This document shows positions 23,506 through 31,344 of a stretch of DNA of 31,399 bases, in pieces. The position numbers were made by a program, and so were the translations under genes. The DNA is from JAWLFY01 sp964462125 (GTDB taxonomy: Bacteria; Planctomycetota; Planctomycetia; Pirellulales; Pirellulaceae), in the NCBI GenBank assembly GCA_964462125.1, contig CAYWXT010000032.1, forward strand, positions 1 to 31,399, read 5' to 3'. The notes below the pieces were generated by a model. It was not told where the DNA came from. It did no database searches and saw nothing but the letters and a program-made list of their open reading frames with translations. Numbering within the stretch: position 1 is the stretch's first letter; each line of letters opens with the position of its first letter.

Positions 23506-25404
23506 CTAAGAGACCGGTTTGGCGAGTGCTTTCGCTTTCCGTTTGTGCCCCGGTTTCCCCGCGGTGCCTTTCGCGCCCGCCGAGCGTTTCCCATTGGTGG
23601 CCGATTTGCGATGCTTTTGTTTCGTCGGCCGTGCCTTGCGGCCGGGGCCCCCGTGGCGCGGACCGGAAGGGGCGTGATCGCCAGCGTCGCTGGCGAGACT
23701 GATTCGCAGGGGTTTGCCTGCGACGCGGGCACGCTTGAGCGTGTGAAAGATGTCGGGGGGCATCCCCTCGGGCAAGTCGATCGTGCTGTAGGAACCATGG
23801 ATTTTGATCGGCCCGATGAACTGGCTGTCGATACCGGCTTCGTTGGCCACCGCTCCGACGATATTCCCCGGTTGGACGCCGTCGTGGTGTCCGACTTCGA
23901 GCCGGAAGCGATGCATGCCTGGTTCCGGCGGCCCCAGTCGAATGTCGTGACGTCGCTGCGGAGTACGCCCCTCTGCACCGCCGCGATCGTCACGTCGCTC
24001 GTTGCGCCCGTTGCGCTCGTTCCGCGGGCGCGGCTTGCCGGCCGGCAGGTCTTGGGCGAGGAAGGGGCGCCCTTGTTGACTGAGATGGGCCAGGGCGGCG
24101 GCGATCATTTCCAGCGGCTTGCCCGACTGTTCGGCGTATTGTTCGATCAACGACTTTAAGATCGTCAAGTCGTTCTCGGCCGTGACGTCGGTGATCCGCT
24201 TTTGGAATCGCTCGATCCGCTTCGCATTCACTTCCTCGGTCGACGGCGGTTGGACCACCTCAATCGATTGCTTGGTGGTCTTTTCGATCAGCCGCAGTTT
24301 GCCGCGCTGGGCGTGGGTCAGGAAGAGCACCGCTTCGCCGTCGCGGCCTGCGCGGCCAGTGCGGCCAACGCGATGGACGTAGGACTCGCTGTCGTGGGGA
24401 AGGTCGAAGTTGAAGACGTGGCTGATGCGAGCGACATCGAGTCCGCGAGCGGCGACGTCGGTGGCGACCAAGACGTCCAGCTTGCCGTTTTTCAGCTGTG
24501 CGATGGTCCGCTCCCGAACCTTTTGTGGCATGTCTCCGTTCAAGGCGGTTGCCGCCAAGCCCTCGCGACTCAGGTGTTCGGCGACCGACAACGTCGACTC
24601 TTTGGTTTTGGTGAAGACGATAACGCCATCGGTCTTTTCGACTTCCAGCATTCGCAGCAAGACAGCTGTCTTCTCGCGCGGCGATACAAACAGGGCTCGT
24701 TGCCGCAGGGACGCCGTGGTCACCGTCTTGGTCTCGATGCTGATCTTGACCGGGTTGTTCAAGTGCTGCTTGGCGATGTCGCGGATCGGCCCTGGCAGCG
24801 TTGCGGAGAAGAGCGCGACCTGGCGCCGCTCGGGCAACCGGTCGAGCACGAACTGCACGTCTTCTAAGAAACCCATGTTGAGCATCTCATCCGCTTCGTC
24901 CAGCACCAGGCAGTTGATGGTGCTGAGATCGAGCGTGCCTCGCTTGACATGGTCGATTACGCGTCCCGGCGTCCCCACGACGACCGGTACGCCGCGCTTC
25001 AACTGTCGGAATTGGGGCTCGTAGTCCTGTCCGCCGTAGATGGCGGCGACGCCGAATCCCGGCAGGCGGGATGCGTAGGCGGAGAACGCGTTGGCCACTT
25101 GGATCGCCAGTTCACGGGTCGGCACCAACACGAGCGCCTGGGGACGCCCTTGGTGAACGTCGATTCGCGACAGGATCGGCAGGGAAAACGCTGCGGTTTT
25201 GCCGGTACCGGTTTGCGACTGCGCCAACAGGTCGCGGCCGCCGAGGACGTGCGGGATGACTTGCGATTGAATCGGTGTCGGTCTCTCGTAGCCGGCGATT
25301 TGCACCCCTTGCTGAACTTCGTCACGTAGCGGCAGGTCGCCAAAGGTGGGGGCGGTCGATGATTCCGGGCGGTCGTGTTCCGGCATGCAGTTGTTTTCCG
25401 GCAT
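23506..25404 (-). CDS. DEAD-box RNA helicase, DeaD/CsdA type
   Basis: This is a 632-residue ATP-dependent RNA helicase, likely in ribosome assembly or mRNA turnover. The motifs appear in order: Q motif (F21 to Q46), Walker A AQSQTGTGKT (61-70), PTREL, GTPGR, DEAD, SAT, then VIVFTKTK, ATDVAARGLD and HRVGRTGRAGR. After the core comes a helical linker, an Arg/Asn-rich stretch and a DbpA-type RNA-binding domain (RFRLEVGHHDGVQPGNIVGAVANEAGI to PLRISL), then a very basic Lys/Arg/Gly tail. This is the full DeaD architecture. Two start codons 18 bases apart, 25404 and 25386, lie in duplicated ATGCCGGAA blocks; the first is used here. No strong ribosome-binding site precedes 25404, while GGAAAA precedes 25386. 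The upstream region is long, as expected of a regulated leader. Confidence 0.95.
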   Translation of the reverse strand: MPENNCMPEHDRPESSTAPTFGDLPLRDEVQQGVQIAGYERPTPIQSQVIPHVLGGRDLLAQSQTGTGKTAAFSLPILSRIDVHQGRPQALVLVPTRELAIQVANAFSAYASRLPGFGVAAIYGGQDYEPQFRQLKRGVPVVVGTPGRVIDHVKRGTLDLSTINCLVLDEADEMLNMGFLEDVQFVLDRLPERRQVALFSATLPGPIRDIAKQHLNNPVKISIETKTVTTASLRQRALFVSPREKTAVLLRMLEVEKTDGVIVFTKTKESTLSVAEHLSREGLAATALNGDMPQKVRERTIAQLKNGKLDVLVATDVAARGLDVARISHVFNFDLPHDSESYVHRVGRTGRAGRDGEAVLFLTHAQRGKLRLIEKTTKQSIEVVQPPSTEEVNAKRIERFQKRITDVTAENDLTILKSLIEQYAEQSGKPLEMIAAALAHLSQQGRPFLAQDLPAGKPRPRNERNGRNERRDDRGGAEGRTPQRRHDIRLGPPEPGMHRFRLEVGHHDGVQPGNIVGAVANEAGIDSQFIGPIKIHGSYSTIDLPEGMPPDIFHTLKRARVAGKPLRISLASDAGDHAPSGPRHGGPGRKARPTKQKHRKSATNGKRSAGAKGTAGKPGHKRKAKALAKPVS

Positions 25405-25697
25405 TCAGATGGTTTCGATGGAAAGTCAGCGCTTCGTTCGCTTTGACTGCTCTCCGCTGCCGCTGGCGCCAACGGCGAGATCGGGGCGGACGAGCTGGTG
25501 AGATCCGGTGCGAGGCTTGGCCCAGGGGCGCACGGGACCAAGCGACGGTGCTGGTCAGGCGCTGCCGGTCAGACGCTGCCGAGACCGACAATGTCCAACA
25601 GCGGGGGGCAAGCATTCACAGAAGCGGCTTCAGGCGGGGCCAACTTACATCGTTTGCTCCGCTCTCGATAGGCGCAAAAGTCAAAAGCGTGACCAGG

Positions 25698-25712
25698 GGC
25701 CCGCGGCTAGCG
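25698..25712 (-). repeat. 15-nt motif, copy 2 (inverse orientation)
   Basis: GGCCCGCGGCTAGCG is the exact reverse complement of the motif at 13664-13678. It is 101 bases upstream of the HDAC start. Confidence 0.5.
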
Positions 25713-25730
25713 ACGCCGGTGCCGGGGGCA

Positions 25731-25739
25731 TGCTAAAGT
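25731..25739 (+). promoter_or_regulatory. Possible extended -10 promoter element for the HDAC gene
   Basis: TGCTAAAGT contains TG-N-TAAAGT, an extended -10 form, about 60 bases before the gene start. No -35 box is clear upstream. Tentative. Confidence 0.25.
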
Positions 25740-25798
25740 CCGTACCCTTGGAGGCATGGACCTTTTGTAGGAGAAGCGAGCATCGCGGGAGGAACAGG

Positions 25799-26743
25799 AT
25801 GACGCTGCTTTACGACGATCCGTTGTTTTTGGAGCACGACACGGGCGATCACCCGGAGAACGCGGCGCGGCTCGCGGCCGTCCGCCAACGGCTGACCGCA
25901 GCGGGGCTCCCCCGCCAATGTCAACAACCGTCGTGGTCAGCGGCCACGGCCGACCAATTGGCACGGGTTCATCACCCGGAGTACATCGAATCGGTTCGCG
26001 CCTTCGCCGAGCAGGGAGGGGGGCAGATCGAACGCGACACGGTGGTCAGTCCCCAGTCGTTCGAAGTCGCGACCCAGGCGTCCGGCGCCGTGTGCGATGC
26101 GGTGCGGCGGGTCGTGGGGGGAGAGGACCCGACAGCGCTGTGTCTGGTGCGTCCCCCTGGCCACCATGCCCTCGAGCGGGATGCGATGGGGTTTTGTTTT
26201 TTCAACCACGTCGCGGTGGGAACGAAGGCGGCGGTCACCGAACTTGGTCTCGATCGCGTCCTGATCGTCGACTGGGACGTCCATCATGGCAACGGGACGC
26301 AAGACGCGTTTTGGGACGATGGTCAAGTCGGATTTTTGTCGATCCACCGCTATCCCTTCTATCCAGGAACCGGTGCCGCGGGGGAGACCGGCAGCGGCGC
26401 GGGCCAGGGGATGACCAAGAACCTCCCGATCGAATTCGGCACCTCGCGGCAGGATTACCTGCGCGAGTTCACCTCGGCGGTCGAAGACTTTGCGGAGAAG
26501 GTTCGGCCGCAATTGGTGATGATCAGCGCCGGCTTTGATGCCCATCGCGCCGACCCGATCGGATCATTGGGTTTGGAGAGCGGCGACTTCGCGACACTCA
26601 CTCGGATCGTCCTGGACAGCGCGCAGAGCCACGCTCACGGCCGCGTGGTCAGTGTTCTCGAGGGGGGCTATGACCCGCAGGCGTTGGCTGAAAGCGTCGA
26701 GCAACACCTCACCGAATTGCTGGCGGCCTCCGAGCGGCGTTAG
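25799..26743 (+). CDS. Histone deacetylase superfamily (class II HDAC-like) amidohydrolase
   Basis: This 314-residue cytoplasmic enzyme belongs to the bacterial branch of the HDAC superfamily (acetylpolyamine or acetylprotein deacetylases). The catalytic features are intact: RPPGHHALERDAMGFCFFNH with H122 and H123, the zinc ligands D160, H162 (DWDVHHGNGTQ) and D247 (SAGFDAH), and the Gly-Gly-Tyr of LEGGYD near the end. The length is typical. The start ATG 25799 has an excellent GGGAGG with about seven bases between. The substrate could be acetylated polyamine, acetylated lysine or acetoin-related, and cannot be chosen from the sequence. It is divergent from the helicase and followed by the efflux relic. 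Confidence 0.93.
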   Translation: MTLLYDDPLFLEHDTGDHPENAARLAAVRQRLTAAGLPRQCQQPSWSAATADQLARVHHPEYIESVRAFAEQGGGQIERDTVVSPQSFEVATQASGAVCDAVRRVVGGEDPTALCLVRPPGHHALERDAMGFCFFNHVAVGTKAAVTELGLDRVLIVDWDVHHGNGTQDAFWDDGQVGFLSIHRYPFYPGTGAAGETGSGAGQGMTKNLPIEFGTSRQDYLREFTSAVEDFAEKVRPQLVMISAGFDAHRADPIGSLGLESGDFATLTRIVLDSAQSHAHGRVVSVLEGGYDPQALAESVEQHLTELLAASERR

Positions 26744-26756
26744 GCTCCGGGTTCCT

Positions 26757-26930
26757 TTAGACTCCGGGTTCGCTGACGGGATAGCCCATCGCCCACTGCA
26801 GCCGGAACTGGGCTTCGTTATGGTCCATGACCGCCTGCAGGTAAGCTCGCCGAGTGTCCTCCTGTACCCGCAGCGACTGGAGGACTTCCAGCGGCAAACC
26901 TTGTCCGTCCCAATCGGCCCAGGCGAAGTT
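26757..26930 (-). pseudogene. TolC-like outer-membrane efflux protein, C-terminal remnant
   Basis: About 50 residues match the end of TolC-type channel proteins: GQGLPLEVLQSL, then RRAYLQAVMDHNEAQFRLQWAMGYPV and the stop at 26757. The typical closing pattern is 'N-x-AQF-x-L-x-x-A-x-G'. The remaining 90 percent, including the signal peptide and barrel, is missing: upstream the strand reads into the antisense of a HlyD coiled coil. The exact joint is unclear, about 26905-26940, because GGCCCAGGC occurs twice there. I infer that the gene was once divergent from a HlyD-RND operon and lost its 5' part in a deletion that also removed the promoters. Confidence 0.75.
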
Positions 26931-29127
26931 GGCCCAGGCCAAATCGGAAGCCAAACGGGTGGAAGCATCCCTGGCGGCGGGCGAAGCGGAATTCGCCCGC
27001 ACCGAGGATCTGGTCCGGCGGCAGTCGCTTGAGAATCGAGTGCTGGACGAAGTCCGCAAGCGGCGAGATGCCGAACTCGCCAGCCGGGAGACAGCGGTCT
27101 CAGCGATCGGATCAGCCGAAGCGGACGTGGTCGTGGCGGAGGCGAAACGCAATTCGGCCCAAGCCGACTTGCAAGCCGCAAAGGCGGAAACCGAGATCAC
27201 TTATCGCCAAATGGATGAGCTTGATGTGATGATCGACTACGCCACCTTGAAAGCACCCTTCGCCGGAATTGTCACCCACCGCTCGGTCGACATCTTGCCC
27301 GACTTCAAGAAGCCGGTCGTTGTCAGCTACTTTTCCTATCCCGGACTCCCCACCCTCGACATGGAGAAGTCGGTCACCTCACGGGTGGAGCGGGCGTTGA
27401 CACCGGCGGGCAAGATCGAGCATCAGGAGTCTCGCACGGTTCCTGGCGCTACGGTCATCAAGATCTTTTTTCAGCCTGGTGCTGACGCGAGTTCCGCGAT
27501 GAACGACATCGTGAACTTGGAAGCCAGCGACATGTTCCACCTGCCCCCCGGAATCGAGTGGCCGTTCACGGTTCGCAGCGAGCCCTCGAATCTGCCCGTC
27601 GTGCTGGCCGCGATCGCCGGGGAGGGGCTCAGCGAGTCGGAGCTTTACAGCATCGGCTATTACGCCGTCCGCAATAAAATGGGAGGGCTTCAAGGGGTCC
27701 AGATCCCACACCCGTTCGGCGGCAAGTTCCGTCAGATGATGATCTACGTGGACCCTGCCAAGCTGCAGTCGCATCACGTCAGCGCCCGCGACGTGGTCAA
27801 CGCGATGCAAGAGTCGAACCTGGTGTTGGCAGCCGGGACCGCCGAGATTGGAGGCACCGACTACCAGGTCCATCCCCGCAACACGCTGCCGACGACCGAT
27901 GAGATCGAAGCGATTCCGGTGGCGGTCCGCGACGGCCGACCCATTTTCATCCGCGATCTCGGCCGCGTCGTCGATGATGCCGCGCTGCAGTACAACATCG
28001 TGCGGGTCAACGGCAAACGAAGTGTCTATTGTCCGTTGTTGCGCGAACCGGGCGAGAACACCATCGCCGTGGTCGACCGCATCACCGAGGGGCTGGACGA
28101 TGAGATTCCCAAGATGAAGGAGCGGGGGGACATCCCCGAGGCGACGGAGGTCACGCTGGTGTCGGACCAGTCGCACTACATCCGCAACGCGATGACGAAC
28201 CTGGTCAAGCAGGTTGGGCTTGGGGCGTTGCTGGTCGTGGTCGTGGAGAACGTGATTCGTCCCCAGCGGATGGGCAAGACACCGCTGGTCGCGGCGCGCG
28301 AGGGGACGCAGGAGGTTTCCGGAGCGATCCTTGCCGGAACCATCACGACCTTGGCGGTGTTCCTGCCGGCGGTGTTCCTCACAGGCATGATCCAGGACCT
28401 GTTCGAACCGCTGTCGAACATCGCCACCGTCAAGCGGGTCACGATCCCGGGGGAAATCGCCCACTATGACATTTCACGGGTCAACGATGTGCACGTCAAC
28501 GTTGCCGGGCGGGATGTCGGCTCGGTCGCCCGCGATGTCGAAAAACTGCTGGCGGGGATGGACTTCGAGAGCGGCGTTGCGACCACGATTCGGGGGCCGG
28601 TGGAAACGATGAAATCCGGGATGAACCTGTTGGGCTGGGGGCTGGTGGTCGCCGCCGTGTTAGTCTACCTGGTGTTGATGGCCCAGTTCCGTTCGTTCAT
28701 CGACCCACTGATCATCATGCTCGCCGTGCCGTTGGGACTGGGAGGCGTGCTGGCGATCCTGTGGCTCACCGGCACCAACATCAACATCCAGTCGTTGATG
28801 GGGACACTGATGATGATCGGAGTCGTGGTCAACAACTCGATTCTGCTGGTCGAGTTCGCCAATCGCCGCCGCGCCGACGGGTTGTCTTCGCGAGACGCTG
28901 CGCTGGCGGCTGCCCAGGTGCGGCTACGGCCGATCCTGATGACCTCGTTGACGCTGGTCGCCTCGATGCTGCCGTTGTCGCTCTACCTGGCACCGGGCAA
29001 CGAGGCGATGATCCCGCTGGCGCGCGCCCTGCTCGGCGGCATGCTTGTCTCCACCGTCCTGACGCTGGTGCTCGTCCCCTGCGTCTACTCGTTGATCCAT
29101 CGACGGGCAGAACTCGCCACGGCCTAG
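26911..29127 (+). pseudogene. In-frame HlyD-RND efflux relic with several internal deletions
   Basis: One uninterrupted frame joins parts of two pump proteins. First is the coiled-coil and lipoyl part of a HlyD-type periplasmic adaptor (about 26911-27285, ending TLKAPFAGIVTHRSVD). It then becomes an AcrB/CzcA-like RND permease from ILPDFKKPVVVSYFSYPGLP. That part keeps the first porter region and helix 2, jumps at LLVVVV-ENVI (about 28234-28246) into the region after helix 4, jumps again at FEPLS-NIATV (about 28408-28425) to the second porter region, and then has normal helices 8-12. Helix 1, the helix 4 Asp pair needed for proton transfer, helices 6-7 and most of the second periplasmic loop are absent. 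About 610 residues remain where the family has over 1,000, so a working pump is not possible. The frame has no stop and could still be translated; the codons before 26911 are antisense to the TolC remnant. Confidence 0.8.
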
Positions 29128-29132
29128 GGAGC

Positions 29133-30296
29133 CTAGCTGACCACGTCGAGCCGTTCCTCGGCGATCGGGTCACATCCGAGGTGGCGGCTCAGGCGGCCGC
29201 GGGCCAGGAGGGAATCGAAGTCGAGGATGCCCACCAGGCGGCCGTCATGATCGGCAACCGGAAACAGTCGCTGTTTCGCTCCCCCGGCGACCATCACCGA
29301 TTCCAAGTCATCGTCAATCCCGATCACCACCGCGTCATGGTCGGCCATCTGGCCGGCCGGTGCCATCAGGTTCACGCGGGTTTCGGCCGCGTCGGCCAAG
29401 TCCTTCATCCACAGCATGCCGGCGACGGTATCAAAGCGCGTGACAACCGGGATGCCTATGAGCGGCAATGATTGCCAGCGGCGTGCGACCTCCCACAACG
29501 GGATGTCCATCGACACTGACACAGGGTGGCGGATCATGGCCCCCCGCACTGTCAATCCCCGCACCGTCTCCATGACCTCCACTTGGCGGGCCTCAGCCAG
29601 TCCGACGTAGCCGATGAATACGGCAATCAAGACAGGGATCGGGGCGCCGACATTGAGGGCCAGCAGCGCCATCACGACGGCGCTGGCCAGGCCGATCCGG
29701 GAGGCGATGATGGTCGCCCGCCGATAGCTTGTGATCATCGCCAATAGGCTTCGCAACACCCGGCCGCCATCCATCGGGAAGGCAGGGATCATGTTGAACA
29801 CAACCAAGATGGTGTTGACGAGCAACAGCGTGATCGCGAGTCCCAGCCACGATGGCTCGGCCAACGCCGCCTCAGCCGTTTCGATCACGCCGCGCTCGGT
29901 CGGCATGCCCCAAACCCATTGTGTGCCGCCATAGACCAATAGCCCGGTCGCCAAGGACAAGGCGATGACGACGTTCACCGCCGGGCCGGCAACGGCCACG
30001 ACCAACTCCTGCCAAGGTTCCCGCGGCATTCGCTGCAGCCGGGCGACGCCGCCGATCGGGAGCAGCGTGATGTCGAGCGTCGGGACGCCGAATCGGCGCG
30101 CCGCCAACGCGTGGCCATACTCATGCAAAGTGACGCACAGGAACATGCCCAGCAGCGTCGCCACGCCGTAGGCCATCCCCCACACACCCCCTTCGCGTGA
30201 CATGAAGGCCACGAAGCCGACAAGCAGGGCGAACGTCCAGTGAACATACAACTGGATGTCGAAGAAAGTTCCGATCCGTAGACGACTGTTTAGCAC
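29133..30296 (-). CDS. Site-2 protease family (M50) membrane metallopeptidase with C-terminal CBS-like region
   Basis: This is a 387-residue membrane protein. It has the zinc-binding HEYGH motif (58-62) in a helix and the second motif NMIPAFPMDGGRVLRSLLA with D176 and G177. Other helices surround them (about 20-33, 42-56, 98-122, 152-170, 196-232). The C-terminal 130 residues (VRGAMIRHPVSVSMDIPLWEVARRW to GILDFDSLLARG) fit a pair of CBS domains, as in the SpoIVFB-like group with C-terminal CBS, which sense adenine nucleotides. It would cleave membrane-embedded substrates. The start is GTG 30296 with GAGG four bases upstream; longer readings upstream lack family similarity. It ends five bases from the efflux relic on the opposite strand and is divergent from the RbsD/FucU gene. 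Confidence 0.92.
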   Translation of the reverse strand: MLNSRLRIGTFFDIQLYVHWTFALLVGFVAFMSREGGVWGMAYGVATLLGMFLCVTLHEYGHALAARRFGVPTLDITLLPIGGVARLQRMPREPWQELVVAVAGPAVNVVIALSLATGLLVYGGTQWVWGMPTERGVIETAEAALAEPSWLGLAITLLLVNTILVVFNMIPAFPMDGGRVLRSLLAMITSYRRATIIASRIGLASAVVMALLALNVGAPIPVLIAVFIGYVGLAEARQVEVMETVRGLTVRGAMIRHPVSVSMDIPLWEVARRWQSLPLIGIPVVTRFDTVAGMLWMKDLADAAETRVNLMAPAGQMADHDAVVIGIDDDLESVMVAGGAKQRLFPVADHDGRLVGILDFDSLLARGRLSRHLGCDPIAEERLDVVS

Positions 30297-30479
30297 GCGA
30301 CCTCGATCCCAACCGGCCCAGATTTTGTCACAATGGCGACCTCGCCCTCTCGACCATGGTTCATGGTACCGCAGAAGGCAATGGAGTACCGCGCCCCGTG
30401 GGCGGTTTCGATTCCCGTCCCCCCTCCGATTGTGCTGACCACGGACAATTCCTCCTCCTTTGCGAAACCACAATTCACG

Positions 30480-30929
30480 ATGCTTCGACACAAGTTAATC
30501 CACCCCCAAATCTCCGCGATCACCGCCGCCGCCGGCCATCACAGCACGATTCTGATCGCCGATGGAAACTATCCCGCCTCGAGCAAACGAGGGCCCCGCG
30601 CCGAGCTGGTCAGTCTGAACCTGATGCCCGGTGTCGTGACATGCAATCAGGTCCTCGAAGCGATCCTGGCGGCGGTCCCGGTGGAGGCGATTCAGACGAT
30701 GCAAACCGAAACCGAGGGCCCTTACGCCCTCGACGGCGATCCCCCCGTCTGGGAAGACTACCGAGAATCGATCCGCGCCGCAGGCCTCGTCCTCGATCTC
30801 GAGCCGCTCGATAAATGGAGCTTTTACGAAGCGGTGAGCACCCCCGACCACGTGCTGACGATCCAAACCGCCGACCAACAACGTTACGCCAACGTCCTCC
30901 TGACCATCGGCGTTCGCATGGGGGAGTAG
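30480..30929 (+). CDS. RbsD/FucU family sugar mutarotase or pyranase
   Basis: This is a 149-residue cytoplasmic protein of the family that interconverts the anomers of ribose or fucose. The N-terminal signature is MLRHKLIHPQISAITAAAGH with H20, and D28 in ILIADGNYP; the C-terminal Y-x-N-V-L-L-T-I-G-V motif also fits. The spacing and NYP look closer to FucU than RbsD. The length is normal. ATG 30480 was chosen because family similarity begins at once; the upstream in-frame codons to 30333 are divergent promoter space. No ribosome-binding site is obvious. The last base of its stop codon is also the first base of a heptamer array. No sugar transporter or kinase is nearby. Confidence 0.85.
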   Translation: MLRHKLIHPQISAITAAAGHHSTILIADGNYPASSKRGPRAELVSLNLMPGVVTCNQVLEAILAAVPVEAIQTMQTETEGPYALDGDPPVWEDYRESIRAAGLVLDLEPLDKWSFYEAVSTPDHVLTIQTADQQRYANVLLTIGVRMGE

Positions 30930-31215
30930 GTGTCAGGTGGCAGGTGTCGGGTGGCAGGTGTCGGGTGGCAGGTGTCAGGTGTCAGGTGGCAGGTGGCAGG
31001 TGGCAGGTGTCAGGTGTCAGGTGGCAGGTGTCAGGTGGCAGGTGTCAGGTGTCAGGTGTCAGGTGTCAGGTGTCAGGTGGCAGGTGGCAGGTGGCAGGTG
31101 GCAGGTGGCAGGTGGCAGGTGTCAGGTGGCAGGTGGCAGGTGGCAGGTGTCAGGTGTCAGGTGTCAGGTGTCAGGTGTCAGGTGGCAGGTGTCAGGTGGC
31201 AGGTGGCAGGTGGCA
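30929..31215 (+). repeat. 41-unit heptanucleotide tandem array GGTG(T/G)CA
   Basis: The array is exactly 41 units of 7 bp, 287 bp in all. Position 5 is T or G: 20 T-type (two of them, units 3 and 5, ending in G instead of A) and 21 G-type. The order is not random: runs of five T-type and six G-type units and the block T5-G-x appear. Three plus-strand frames are open through it, giving periodic peptides, but 7 is not a multiple of 3 and there is no start signal, so I do not regard it as coding. Confidence 0.97.
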
Positions 31216-31244
31216 AAAGTGAGCGCGCATTCGTGCCCTCGCTC

Positions 31245-31270
31245 CTCGTTCCGACGCTCTGCGTGAAAAC
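31245..31270 (+). repeat. Degenerate copy of an ACGCTCTGCGT palindromic element
   Basis: The stretch between the two arrays contains CGTTCCGACGCTCTGCGTG, centred on the palindrome ACGC-TCT-GCGT. It resembles the dispersed GTTCCCACGCTCTGCGTGGGAAC-like element seen in several bacterial genomes. The right half is changed to GAAAACG. Recognition is from memory. Confidence 0.35.
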
Positions 31271-31344
31271 GCTGTTCGGCCGTCAACGCGCATTCCCTCT
31301 CCGACAGTCAGTTTTTTCGCACCTCCCCCTGACCCCTGACGACT

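Larger units (their letters stand above)
25405..25798. other. 394-bp divergent intergenic region between helicase and HDAC genes
   Basis: No gene is convincing here. The region holds a 14-bp direct repeat (25553-25566 and 25567-25580, GGTCAGGCGCTGCC with one change), the 15-nt motif at 25698-25712 and a possible -10 element at 25731-25739. The half next to the helicase would be its leader, which in cold-regulated DEAD-box genes is often long. I see no confident RNA structure. Confidence 0.5.

Noticed and set aside
26854..29127. A novel functional HlyD-RND fusion transporter
   Set aside because: The first helix, the proton-relay Asp residues of helix 4 and much of the second periplasmic loop are missing, and the first codons are antisense to a TolC remnant.
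30929..31215. CRISPR array
   Set aside because: The 7-bp units are contiguous with no spacers, and no cas gene is present.
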